Part shown: positions 23,901 to 33,400 of the stretch, piece by piece
Position numbering within the stretch: the first letter of the stretch is position 1
Layout of the letters: each line of letters begins with the position of its first letter
DNA from: Patagioenas fasciata
Taxonomy: Eukaryota > Chordata > Aves > Columbiformes > Columbidae
Assembly: GCF_037038585.1 (NCBI RefSeq)
Contig: NC_092523.1
Location: 30,261,501-30,325,500 of the forward strand
Length of the DNA stretch: 64,000 nt
Reading direction: 5' to 3'
The notes under the pieces: generated by a model
Database searches by the model: none
Told to the model about the DNA's origin: nothing
The model's input: the letters and a program-made list of their open reading frames with translations, nothing else
Made by a program: the position numbers and the translations under genes

Positions 23901-26395
23901 TTTATACTTTTAAATTCAAAGACATTATTTTCTGAATGAGAAAGACCACCTCTTGACACAAAGAAACAAAACAACCCCATCCAAGCTTAGTAAAACAGAA
24001 TACAACCTGAATAGCTACACATTCCTAAATTGCCCTTTAATTCTTCCTGTAGAAGCCTGAACACTTACATTTATTTTGTCGTTCTCAACAAGAATATACT
24101 GAAGATTGCTTTTCTTCATGAAGTAAGTAGATAACATTGGTGGTGCATCTGGATCAACAGGAGAATAGGCAGCTGGAACTTGAAGGATTCTAACGAGACA
24201 AAAATGTTTTAAACTTATTCTTTAAAAAAATAAGAACTGTTACATTTCACTAACATTTCTTTTATAGATCCATAGTCCTCAGAGCCAGAAAATGTAGTCA
24301 TAACATGACTTTTGAAGATTTTGTTAGAAATAAAGTAGGAAGAAAATTATAGTCAGTGTTGCCTTTTGGTATTTTACAGCAAGGAAAAAGATTAAAGCTT
24401 GATGAAAACATTCAACATTATTTCTGACCAAGCAGGCTGGTGATGACAAAGGTATCACTGACATCAACAGCACCACATTTTTAAAGCTTCTGCTATTGAC
24501 TAGGAACAGAAATAAAACCTTTTTATTTATACATGTACAACATATTCCAAAAAACCCACCAAAAGTCTGCATGCTGAAAACAATTTCCATTCTCACTAAT
24601 CTAAAAAATCCAACATAAGAGAATCTGAGCATTCACTGGAGTTTTTTCCCTAATAAAGAGAGAAACATGAAGTATGATTCTGCTCTCATTCACTCATTCA
24701 TTGTAGTGCTCCCTCAGCAGTTGCTCACTTCAACCCTTCCCTCTAGTGGCTCCATTTGATAAAGACAAGCATTTGAATTTGTTAATGCCACAAAAAGCCA
24801 AGATGAGTAAGGGGCGACTAAAATATGAGCGGTTCTGATACATTTTCACATTCCTTCTAAGGCTGGGTTCCCACATACACATAGGTTTACCTCCTCTTTG
24901 TGCAGGCGATTTATCAATGACAAGATCCAGAGCGAAGACTCGTAAACCGCAGCATTCTGCATCCTCAAATAGCCACTGGTATCAGTGAGTGTCTAAACCT
25001 GACCTGCATCACCCATAGCACTTAATTACTCAGCAACGATAGCTGTGAGAATCAAAACACCCCAGTAGTTCCCAGTCATACAGCAAAAGAAAACTGTGTT
25101 GCTGCTAAGTTCATTAGGACACAGATTAAATGAGGCTGGAAGGGACCTCAGGATGCCCAGTCCAACCTCCTGCTCAAGCAGGGCCAGCTGTGACACCAGA
25201 CCAGTTGTTCAGGTCTTGAAAACTTCCAGGGATGGTACCTGCACAACATCTCTAGGCAACCTACACCACTGGGGAAAAAAGAAGAAAGTTCTTCAGCGCT
25301 TCTGGGAGGTTTACAATTACAGCGCTTGCTCACTCCACTGAAATCTTTATACTTAACTGTGATACATCATCTTGCACTATTACGTATTTTAGATGCAGTG
25401 TGACAATAAGAAAATACTGATACAGATCATCCTGATGAGAAACACGATTGCTGCTGTATACATCAGCTGAAGAAAATAAGCTTGTGGTGCTGAGATTCTA
25501 TATTACGTCATAAATGCAACAGATATAAACGATACAAATGTAAAGGATACAAACATTAGGATTCATCAGCAGAAAGAAATTTTTTTAAACTGCTGAATTA
25601 ATGTGAGTGTTGAGAACACAAACATTTCAGTTTCCTAGCCATTAAATAATCAATTTCACTTTAGTGCTGCATTGCACATGACTTTTTTCTACAATATTTG
25701 TAATGGAACTGTAGCTGTATACTCCATTAGCTTAAAGCATGAAATTTGTTTCCAATGCATATTTTTTTTAGCAAGACACAAATACATTAAAAAACCTGCA
25801 TATTCTGTTAGATTACCTCTGTTTCTAAACATGCACAAATGCATTAATAATTATTTTTCGTATATTTTTATAAATATGCTTAATCACATGCTTAAAAAAA
25901 GGATATTGTTACATACACTTCAGATCAACTACCTCAAGATTAAAAAAAAAAAACTTTAGCAGTGGTTTTTCAAGATTATAATATTGTCGGCTTTTTTGCA
26001 CTTCTTAAGTGCAAAAGTCCAGTGCCTCTTTCTTCACTGAATTACTATAATATTACTGCATTTTTAATTAAAAATACAAAACACACTGAAGATTTGCTTT
26101 CATTGAGATGACCCTTAAAAAAAAAAAACAAACACAATACTGAATGCAATCAATCAAAACATTACCCTAAGATCCAAGATGGTAAATTTATTCCTGGATA
26201 GCAGTAAAGGCCTATTTCACATTTTCCTTGCTGATCACAGCGCTTTTGAAGAAAAGCTGTTAATTCCATGGCAAGCTTAACCACCGTTGCATACGTATAG
26301 AAAGTGGGAGGTTTGTCATTGCATTCATCAAACCAAACCGCTTTTCTATCAGCGTACAGGCTGGCTGCCTGATTCACCAGCTCCTGAAGAGTCAT
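8595..26395 (-). CDS. AASDH: AASDH, beta-alanine-activating enzyme (complete, 14 coding exons)
   Basis: AASDH (also called ACSF4 or U26) is an NRPS-like protein. It has an AMP-forming adenylation domain that activates a carboxylate (beta-alanine in the described activity), a phosphopantetheine carrier, and a C-terminal PQQ-repeat beta-propeller. Its physiological role is still unclear. Fourteen exons join without a frame break into 3378 nt (1125 residues; human is close to 1100). Landmarks in order are: TSGTTGIPK (core A3), GGEAFP, NLYGITEVSSWAT (A5), TGDF (A7), GRKDNQIKRHGKR (A8), TSHGKVD with the catalytic Lys (A10), then SGGDSLKALRF with the pantetheine-bearing Ser, then repeated FSSP / GSHDxxxY / CLDL-type propeller blades. 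Exon 10 holds a poorly conserved 150-residue linker between carrier and propeller. The start ATG at 26395 has A at -3. Confidence 0.95.
10036..10167 (-). CDS. AASDH: AASDH coding exon 13 (propeller blade)
   Basis: The acceptor is catttgcag and the donor is AAAAG|GTAAAA. It reads VTGNKIWKSCLGKPLFSSP, then YVCVGCVDGNLYCYTHSGEK, aligning with human TGNVIWKHSLGKPLFSSP. It is an exact 44 codons, phase 0 to 0. Confidence 0.9.
11381..11506 (-). CDS. AASDH: AASDH coding exon 12 (propeller blade)
   Basis: The acceptor is gtgcttgcag. It reads KKACTWKLHCEGGAVFSSPC and HHLYVATLGGLLLAVNP. It is an exact 42 codons, phase 0 to 0. Confidence 0.92.
12101..12264 (-). CDS. AASDH: AASDH coding exon 11 (propeller blade)
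   Basis: It reads CYDGLVYVLQSSDGEIHWTF and VKSSAVVDPSSGLVYVGSHD and ends ALDIY. It has the repeating pattern of PQQ-like blades (GLVYVxSxDGEIxW). The donor is TAT|GTAAGC, phase 0. Confidence 0.92.
13331..14168 (-). CDS. AASDH: AASDH coding exon 10 (carrier domain, linker, first propeller blades)
   Basis: The largest exon (838 nt). It opens SLLGLPGDSTGISKDAIF and then LYSGGDSLKALRF, where the Ser of GGDSL is the expected 4'-phosphopantetheine site. A low-complexity, poorly conserved linker follows. Then come RWKSNTRKCVDASPLVIIP, VYVGSHSHAMQAIDL and GDRIESSACVSKCGNFIIV, the start of the PQQ-type propeller. Confidence 0.92.
15476..15594 (-). CDS. AASDH: AASDH coding exon 9 (A10 lysine)
   Basis: The acceptor is ttctacaaag. 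It opens with the split Gly codon, then KVDISELNKIYQNHL, completing A10 (SHGKVD) with the catalytic Lys. It ends EELWERLQNLWK at donor AAG|GTAGTA, the first helix of the carrier domain. The frame and junctions fit both neighbours. Confidence 0.88.
16105..16297 (-). CDS. AASDH: AASDH coding exon 8
   Basis: The mobile C-terminal subdomain of the adenylation unit: CAVTWYQQEKLILFVVPKDD, ELQKHLPAYAVPDELVLI and LPLTSHG. The codon after SHG is split across the intron. The A10 lysine lies in the next exon. Confidence 0.92.
16841..17013 (-). CDS. AASDH: AASDH coding exon 7 (A7 and A8 motifs)
   Basis: It contains CFLDDEVTVPLGTMRETGDF, where TGD is the A7 ribose-binding Asp, and GRKDNQIKRHGKRFNIE, the A8 hinge. 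The donor is CAGCAG|GTAATG, phase 0. Confidence 0.92.
17455..17561 (-). CDS. AASDH: AASDH coding exon 6
   Basis: It reads TDFPIPLGSPLLGTKVEVRD, then TNGSAVLEGEGQVFIG. The acceptor is tgtgtttag. The exon corresponds to the human segment LGFPLLGTVVEVRDTNG. Confidence 0.9.
19681..19922 (-). CDS. AASDH: AASDH coding exon 5 (A5 motif)
   Basis: It begins ATPTLLRRFG, then LRVLALGGEAFP, and carries NLYGITEVSSWAT, the A5 motif that contacts adenine and the acyl-adenylate. The donor is TTTAG|GTAGGA, phase 2. Confidence 0.92.
22076..22268 (-). CDS. AASDH: AASDH coding exon 4
   Basis: It reads SVFEITRDDMLFLASPLTFD and SVVELFIALASGASILIVP, ending HRVTVLQ before the donor CAG|GTAGGA. This is the A4 region of the adenylation fold. 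Confidence 0.92.
23051..23391 (-). CDS. AASDH: AASDH coding exon 3 (A3 nucleotide-binding motif)
   Basis: The first 80 codons are a low-similarity, hydrophilic insertion, also variable in mammals. Then comes YSLAYVLHTSGTTGIPK, the Ser/Thr/Gly-rich phosphate-binding core A3, followed by VRVPHKCIVPNIQHL. The donor is AA|GTAAGT and the exon leaves in phase 2. Confidence 0.92.
24069..24189 (-). CDS. AASDH: AASDH coding exon 2
   Basis: It reads ILQVPAAYSPVDPDAPPML and then LSTYFMKKSNLQYILVEN. This corresponds to core A2 of the adenylation domain. The donor is AAT|GTAAGT. Confidence 0.9.
25118..25275 (-). repeat. CR1 LINE fragment, antisense to the + strand
   Basis: On the plus strand it shows the reverse complement of the CR1 3' region, with gctggaagggacctcagg, cagtccaacctcctgctcaa and agcagggccag. 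These are hallmark CR1 strings in birds. It lies in AASDH intron 2 (between coding exons 1 and 2), in the same transcriptional direction as AASDH. The octamer tail is not evident. Confidence 0.8.
26166..26395 (-). CDS. AASDH: AASDH coding exon 1 (start codon)
   Basis: The exon is entered at 26419 after cttTCAG, so 24 nt of 5'UTR precede the ATG at 26395-26393. It begins MTLQELVNQAASLYADRKA, matching the mammalian start MTLQELV. The donor is TTAGG|GTAATG. It encodes the N-terminal part of the adenylation domain ending INLPSWILG. Confidence 0.92.
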
Positions 26396-26799
26396 GTTGG
26401 CTGCATATCTCCAGTCCCCCTGAAAGATTAACAAACCAGATTGCATTATCACCTCCTAACTTTTAAAATTTTAGACAAATTATGTAAGAGCACCAAATAC
26501 CACCAAGTAGGAAGAAAGATGTTTGGCAGAAAACACACAGCTTCACCACACTTTATATTGAAAAAGTGTAAGGCTTAATAATTTTATTGTTTGCCACGGG
26601 TCTCATCTGTGAGCCTGGGATGCAGTAATTCACTAACATTTCATTACACTGAGGTTGTTTGTTCCTCACCGTCACATCTTTATTTTTAAAGCTGGGTAGA
26701 ACTGAATTAACAACTTTATTAACACAACTGAATTAGTAATCTTCTCTTTTAAAAAACTATAAAATACGAATCTTTCCGTCGCAAGCAGAAAACCCAACA

Positions 26800-27900
26800 C
26801 GTCCATTGCCAAGGCTTTCAGGGTGCTGCTTGTGCTGGCGCCCGTCTCTGCCCCGCGGGCCCTCCTGTCACAGCCGTACGGTATGATCGAGCCGCGGACT
26901 GGCAGGCCAAGGGCCCCTCTCGCCTCCGCCGCGCCAGGGCCAGGACTCCGCAGCGGCCCCGGGGGAAGCCAGACGGCTCCTGCACCCCCCGCCACGCTCA
27001 GCGTCCCCCGTCTCCACACACGGCCTGGCCGCCCCCACGGCGGGGGGCTGCGCCATGAGCACCGCGGGGCCTCTGCGGGACTGACGCCATCAGCGCGGCC
27101 AACCGAGCGCCGCCGCTGGCCCCAACGGCCAGAGCTCGGGGCAACGGCCACGCCGCGAGGATCCCCACCTGAGGCAACACCGCACGGCACCTGCCAGCGC
27201 CTTCCTTTTCTCCACCGCCGCCTAGCAACTCACGGTCAGCTCTTCTGATTGGCCGAAAAATGGTAGTCCCGGCGACGCTGCGGTAATGTGGCGCACTCAT
27301 TGGCCAATGGCCGTCGCACTGTTTGGGCATCCAAAAGCAGCGCCCGGTCCGCCAGCGGCCTGCGTAGGGTGGCGCCATTTTTCCCTGAGGGTGTGAGGAG
27401 CAGTACGTGCTCCACAGCTCTCCCAGCTCTCCACAGCTCCCCGGCAGTTCTCTTTCAGACATAAAAAGGGGCTAAAACAAACTCAGGGATCCGGGTTGAA
27501 GGGCAAAATTCCACCGTGAGACTCACAGTTCACTCATCTCTGTCCCTATGTCCCCCCTCCCTGTCCCACGAGGTGGTACGGGCCTTCCTGCCGGTGCAGT
27601 CGCCGTTGGACCGAGACAAAGACGTCATTTCCGAGGGGGATGCGGGTGGGCCAGCAGTTGACTTTGCGGCGGGTGATAGCGCTTCGCTCTCGGTCGGGCT
27701 GCGGCGGTGGGGAGCGGGGTCTGGAGCAGCAGCTGCTGTGCTCCCGGCAGGGCCAACGAGGGCGGCCGGACTTTAGAGGCGTCAGCGCGGAGCGAGAGTG
27801 GTGGGGGCGCCGGTAACGCTGCGAGGGGCGCGTGCGGGAGAGGGCGATTTAATGTCAGACACGGAACGATTTGCTGCAGCTTCGAGGGCACTGTCAAGGT
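26800..27900. promoter_or_regulatory. CpG island and AASDH promoter region
   Basis: GC and CpG content rise sharply here relative to the AT-rich flanks. CCAAT-type boxes are present at 27247-27252 (inverted) and 27299-27308 (a back-to-back ATTGGCCAAT). A minus-strand YY1-like site, AAAATGGCGCC, is at 27381-27371. YY1 sites of this form usually sit just downstream of the start of housekeeping genes, which points to minus-strand transcription toward AASDH. A candidate donor for a non-coding first exon is GGCAG|GTGCCG, exon end near 27191. The island extends well to the right, so divergent transcription is possible. The open frames inside are GC-rich artefacts without homology that I recognise. 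Confidence 0.7.
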
Positions 27901-30299
27901 GGGTCTGTTAAAGAGACCTGGGTATGTAGTGCCGGCGGGTGCAGCGAAGGGAGAGAGAACGAGCAGACCAGTTTGTAGCCGTTTTTAATATTTCACAGGG
28001 GAGAAGTTAGACATTAGCTTTGTACTGTTTTGTCACCTTTTGTAAATGATAATTTGGCACCGTTTCACATTAGTAATACAGTAGAAACAGTTTTACAGTA
28101 AAACGTTAAAATAATACAAATAGCAACACCTAAAACCAGAGGAACTTTCTCCCTCAGCGTACCAATTGCAAGTGTGTGTTTGCTGTGTGGGATAAAAAAA
28201 GGTGCGGTAGCCTGAAGCATAAATCCATCTGTCAGAGAAAAAAATGGCACTTGAAAATTATCTCCCTTTTAACTTCAAGTTCTGAAAACTATGTACTAAA
28301 GATCAGGCATGTAGTGTATCTAAAAATTACAGTGCTTATAGTAGCAGACCTTGTAATTTCATATGCATAACGTGGAGGGGAAAAAAGCATTGGGATTCCT
28401 TTTATTCAAATCAGAATTTTGCCACGTAATTCTCAGATCACATTTAAGCAATTATTACCAGACTTCAAAAATACCACTTCTGTTGAAAACATGTTAAAAG
28501 AGTATTTGCACAAGTTTAATTTATAATCTGTTCTATAGACGTATAAATCAATAAACTTCAGCTTGCAACCATGTTAAACTATGCACCTGAGATTTTGTCT
28601 CAAGTAGAAAGAGCTCCTCACAGATACCTATAACCTAAGAGCTCAACTTAACTGTTGGTTTTTTTTTTAATTATCCCTAAGAGCTTGACTTACCCCTTCT
28701 TTTTTGAGGACAGGAAGGAAGAAAGGTAGAAAATATTAATGACTGTTTTTTACAAACTTGCTTGTTAGACAGAAGAAACCCATGTACGTCCCCTGATAAT
28801 GCAGATCTGGGCTTTGGTGAACACCACACAGTAAGAGCCCGGCACTCACGAAAATCTGGATTCTCCCATAAGCTTGACTGCAAGTAGGTTCTGTTTCTAC
28901 TGCATGATGCACAGTCTTGATTAAATGTATTTACATGCTTTCTTGAATTTGGACTTCTGTGTTCTCATTGTCTATCAGGCACAATTGCTACAAATCCCAT
29001 TTAAGAGGTTCCCTTTTGAATTTAAGCGCCAGTGCTGTAATTCTCAACTATGTCGAAGATGATGGGGAAGGAGGAACCTCTTAAACTTTTTTTTTAATAG
29101 TGTCAGAATTAGAAGGCCAAAATACACAATATTAAATAGAGTATTTAAAATTAAGTTGCTGGTATTCAGTGAAAAAAAATGAGGTATGCAAAATATTTTC
29201 ACTATTGTGCGTAGATTTGCAATAGTTTTCAAAAGGTGCTTTTCCATTTTCAGCTAGTGGTTTGTTGTCCAAGTGTATACAAGTAACCATGTAATTGTGA
29301 CCAATTAAAAATACAATTTATTCAATAGCTAATGGTTCTTCAGAACTCTTTAAAAAAAAAAAATTACATTTGTTGTAACAGCAGTAATGTAGTACAATAA
29401 TACTATATCCAAAACAACTCATAATCTTCAGTCAATGTATTGTTTTTACTGTTAAAAATGAAAAGTGACTTTATTTTTCAGTTTACTTTGCATGTTGACA
29501 GCTAAGACTTCTGAAGTTGTAAGGAGTAATCCTAGAGAAAACAAGATGTAAAAGGAAAAAAACCCCATGGCAGTGCCAAGTGTTTTCTTCTCCTACATCC
29601 TATTGGCAACTGATAGAAGTACACAAAGAGTGTAAATACAGTGGACTTAAAAAAATCATTATAAAGTTATAAAACTACAGAGCTTTGGCTGAGCATTTCC
29701 CTGAGTCTTCATTTTTTTAAAAGCATATGCTAGACATGATGTTCATAGAATCTGTTACAAAGGGCTTGATTAGTAAAGGCTGTTTAGCTACATATGCAAA
29801 AGTTAGGTACTTCTATTATTAAAGCCTAAGCAAGAACTGCTGAGGAAGCAGTGTGATTCTTCAGAATCTGGTATCTTCGCTAAGGAGAAAATCAAACTTC
29901 ACATACTTTTGCATTAAGACTCTGATAATTAGAAATTACACCAAATGACTCAAAATTTGTGGACACGTCTAATAGGGATAACTTTCAGGGCAAGGCTGAA
30001 ACAAAAAACTCTGGGTCTGCTACAAAATGTATAAAACTTTGGGTTTTATAATATTTTATGAGAAAACAGAAGGCACAATTGTGCAACAAAACAATATGCT
30101 TTTGTATTTTAATCTGCTTCCATCGTTTTCATCAGCAGATTGGACTTTCTGGAAGTCTTTAATGATGTAACATTAGTAACAATAATTAGCTGTAATAAGG
30201 TTTCCGTATTACCTAAATGTAAGAAGGCTATTGGCAAGGAGGCATTTTTGAAAAAGGTACATTCAACAAAAGATGAGCTGATATCCATCCTCTAAAAGT
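27901..30299 (-). other. PPAT 3'UTR and AASDH-PPAT intergenic DNA
   Basis: The PPAT stop is at 30302-30300 and transcription runs leftward. A minus-strand AATAAA (seen as TTTATT at 29317-29322) lies about 1 kb after the stop and is a good candidate for the poly(A) signal. From there to the CpG island I see AT-rich DNA with no gene or repeat that I recognise. Confidence 0.5.
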
Positions 30300-30475
30300 T
30301 CACCATTCTAGCTCTACGGGGTACTCGCCAGTGAGACAAGCTGTGCAATGGCCAATCTTTCCAACACGAAACTTGTGGTTTTTAAGGCTGTTCTCATTCT
30401 CTTGTCTTGCTTTGATGCTTTCTTGCACAGATGATACCAGCCCTTCCACAGAAAGGTAGACAACGCTGTCAGCTC
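30300..30475 (-). CDS. PPAT: PPAT terminal coding exon and stop
   Basis: It reads [20 protein letters not shown], then [19 protein letters not shown] and [12 protein letters not shown] supplies the Cys-x-x-Cys pair of iron-sulphur ligands. The segment between ([17 protein letters not shown]) is hydrophilic and variable in the family. Confidence 0.95.
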
Positions 30476-33400
30476 CTAGAAGAAATAAAGAATTCAGCCG
30501 TTAAAGCTGCAATATTGTATCAAATGCAGGGCTCTTTGGAAATGCAGTCTCATTATTGTATGGATTACAATTCCAGGTGGATCACCTTACCTCAAGAGAA
30601 CGGATATGAAAAATTATTAGAACATAATAAGCCTTGCCCTTCTTCAATTCTTTGTGCAGGGAGCAGACACACTGAAATCTAGACAGAAGGGTCTGAGCTG
30701 GGAACAAAAATGTCACACACATACTGCAAAAATAGAAATAAAGCCCAGAGTGTGCAGTAAAACTCCCTAAACTCCCTGTAGTCTGGGCCAGGAAGCTGAA
30801 GTGTGTGTGGCTGGTGCTTCCCAAACTGCGTACCTAGGACTGCACACCCTTACTGGGACTTGGAGGAAGGAGGGGAAGACCACCACGTTAAAAAAAATTC
30901 AGTGTGCACTTCATGCAAATTTTCTAGCAGTAATGAAGTTTGATAGTGTTTTCACATAATTTGTTTTCTATTGTTTGCACTCATTATGTTGTGAATAATC
31001 CTTAAAAATGAGATCCTCCTACAAGCTTGAAATATTTTAACATGCCTTCACAATAATTTGGAGGAAAATAATCTATTGTAATATTAGACAGTGAGAGTAA
31101 CTCACTGTCACATAGGAAATCTGAGTTTGCAGTTTCCTAACTGTAACCAGAGCTATGTTCTTAAACCATTTAAAAAAATATTTTGCAGCACAATATATTA
31201 GATCTCCTTACTCACAAGCCTTTACATGACTTCTGTTGCTGATATCCTGATGAAGAGCAAGTTATTTACCAGACGGCAAGAAACATGAGCTGTTGGTTCT
31301 TGTGTTCTGCTGCAAACATGACTCATTCTAGAGATCTGAGAATGTATTTAACATTCTTTGATTAGCCTCGAATGTCATTTCTCTCAAAGTGAAATATATA
31401 ATGCAGTTAAAATTATTTACATAAATTTAAATTTGTAGAAAAAAATCAGTGGGTGTTTACAAATTCCAAACATATTTTTATGAATATCTCATGAAACTAC
31501 ATTAGCTTTTCATTACAGGATAGATTTTCACCACATATTTTCTTCCTGGTATTTCGCTTACAGTAGCTCCTTGCTGTAAAGACTTTCCTGGAAGGAACTC
31601 TAAGTATTGGAAAATTGTGTTGTCACACCTTATTTATAACTTATGATTACATAATTATTCTAATGCCTTCTATTGTTTGGAGAAATATGATTCAATAACT
31701 GTGTTAAAAAACTGTAACTAAATCGATTTGATGCACAGGGTACTCACAACGCAGACATTTAGTGTATCAACCTTGCAATTTTTTAGTCAGTTTTGCCACT
31801 GTTGTCTTGATGTGTTGTCTTTTATTTTGATGTAGACAGTAAAACATCTACAGGTAAAATTTCTCAAAGAAAAAGAAAAAGTAGCATTTACCTATATAGT
31901 TTGCAAGATCATGAAATTCAGGTCTGTTGGCAATGAGTTCTTCTTTAGTTGGAATGTTTATTCCCATATAACAAGGAAATCTTATGGGAGGTGAAGCCAC
32001 ACGGATATGCACCTGAATAAAAGTACAGTTGCAAACCAGACTGCTATAAGGTAAAGGTCAGTAGATCATAACACAATAGCAAAGTCCTTGTTCTGTAAAA
32101 TAATCACGAAGAACAGAACACGGCACTACAAAGAAGTCATGGAAGGGGGTTAAAAGTAAGATAATTTTTTTTTTTCAGATGCCAATGCAGCAGGAGAAAG
32201 AAAGACAGTTTTAAAATTTATTTTTACAGTACTTCCTAGTGTTATTAAAAAGTTGAATCCTGGTTTTGCTTTTTTTCTATGGTGCTGAATCAATGATGAA
32301 CATGTTTGGGTTTAAAAAGTCAAATATTATACAAAAATTTTTTCCTCCAGTAAGAGACTTGCACGTTCTGTTTCAATTAAATCTTAACCAATTTAAAATG
32401 ACATTGTGCTCTGGTGCCTTACGGCACATGCCCATTCACTGAAGTATGTGGTTGTATGTAATGCAGTACCACAAGTCACACAGATGTCAGGAATATCACA
32501 CCAATACTTGATATTCTGATCTTACCTAATCTGTTTTGCAATCTCTTTAAATCTCATTTGCCAGATAGTGCTATAATAATGGAGACCTGTTCCTACCCCT
32601 TAATGTCCCCAAAATCACATACAGAAGAAACTTCTCAACCTATCTTCACAATAAACATGCACTAGCTATTCCTTTTTGTACATTTGCTCTTTTAAATAAG
32701 GAAACAATGTTTAGTGCAAATGAAGGCAAACCACTGTGCTTTACCTTTCCATCAAGCTTCTATTTACAACAGTATTTTACTGACTGAAAATTAGCTTACC
32801 TCTTTGGCTCCTGATTCTCTCAGCAGTTTTATTATAGGTGAAATGGTATTTCCCCTCACAATTGAATCATCAATGATAACAACGCGTTTGCCTTTAAAAT
32901 TATCGGACAGAACCCCAAACTTCTTTGCAACACCAAGTTGCCGTAACCTCATATTTGGCTGGATAAATGTTCTTCCTACGTATCGGTTTTTACAGAGTAC
33001 TTCAACATACGGTAGTCCGCACTGTAAACAGGAGACAAACAGAATTAGTATCTATAAAACTGGATATTCTCGCTTACTGTTTTTTGAAGCAACCTTGGGA
33101 ATTAGTATGACTTCACAGTAACTTTGAAATACCTTAATATAGTACAATAATGACAGAAAAAACAAGTGCAGATGACTCAATGGGAGATACCCAGCGTACT
33201 TAAGATATAAAGCTTTAACAATATAAAACTCTTAATGGCCCATAAAATAATACCCCATTACAAAAAAGTGTATGTAAATATGCTTGGGGAGGAAAGAAAA
33301 AAAAAAGAAAAAAAAGGCAAGTTAACATATACCTTTTGAGCATAACCAAGAGCTGCTGGGGTTGCAGACTCAGGAACAGTGCTGACCAGATCTGCTTCCA

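Larger units (their letters stand above)
17562..26165 (-). other. AASDH 5' introns (between exons 1-6)
   Basis: The larger introns here are 17562-19680, 19923-22075, 22269-23050, 23392-24068 and 24190-26165. They are AT-rich with A/T homopolymer runs (for example near 20.49, 21.12 and 22.55 kb). Apart from the CR1 fragment at about 25.1 kb I see no repeat family, RNA gene or additional coding exon. Confidence 0.6.

Noticed and set aside
26672-27462. Long open frames on both strands in the GC-rich island (up to 172 codons)
   Set aside because: They arise from stop-poor GC-rich sequence, overlap on both strands and show no domain. The region is better explained as promoter and 5'UTR of AASDH.
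27516-27988. Open frames on the + strand right of the AASDH island
   Set aside because: Low-complexity Gly/Ala/Arg composition and no splice-supported continuation.
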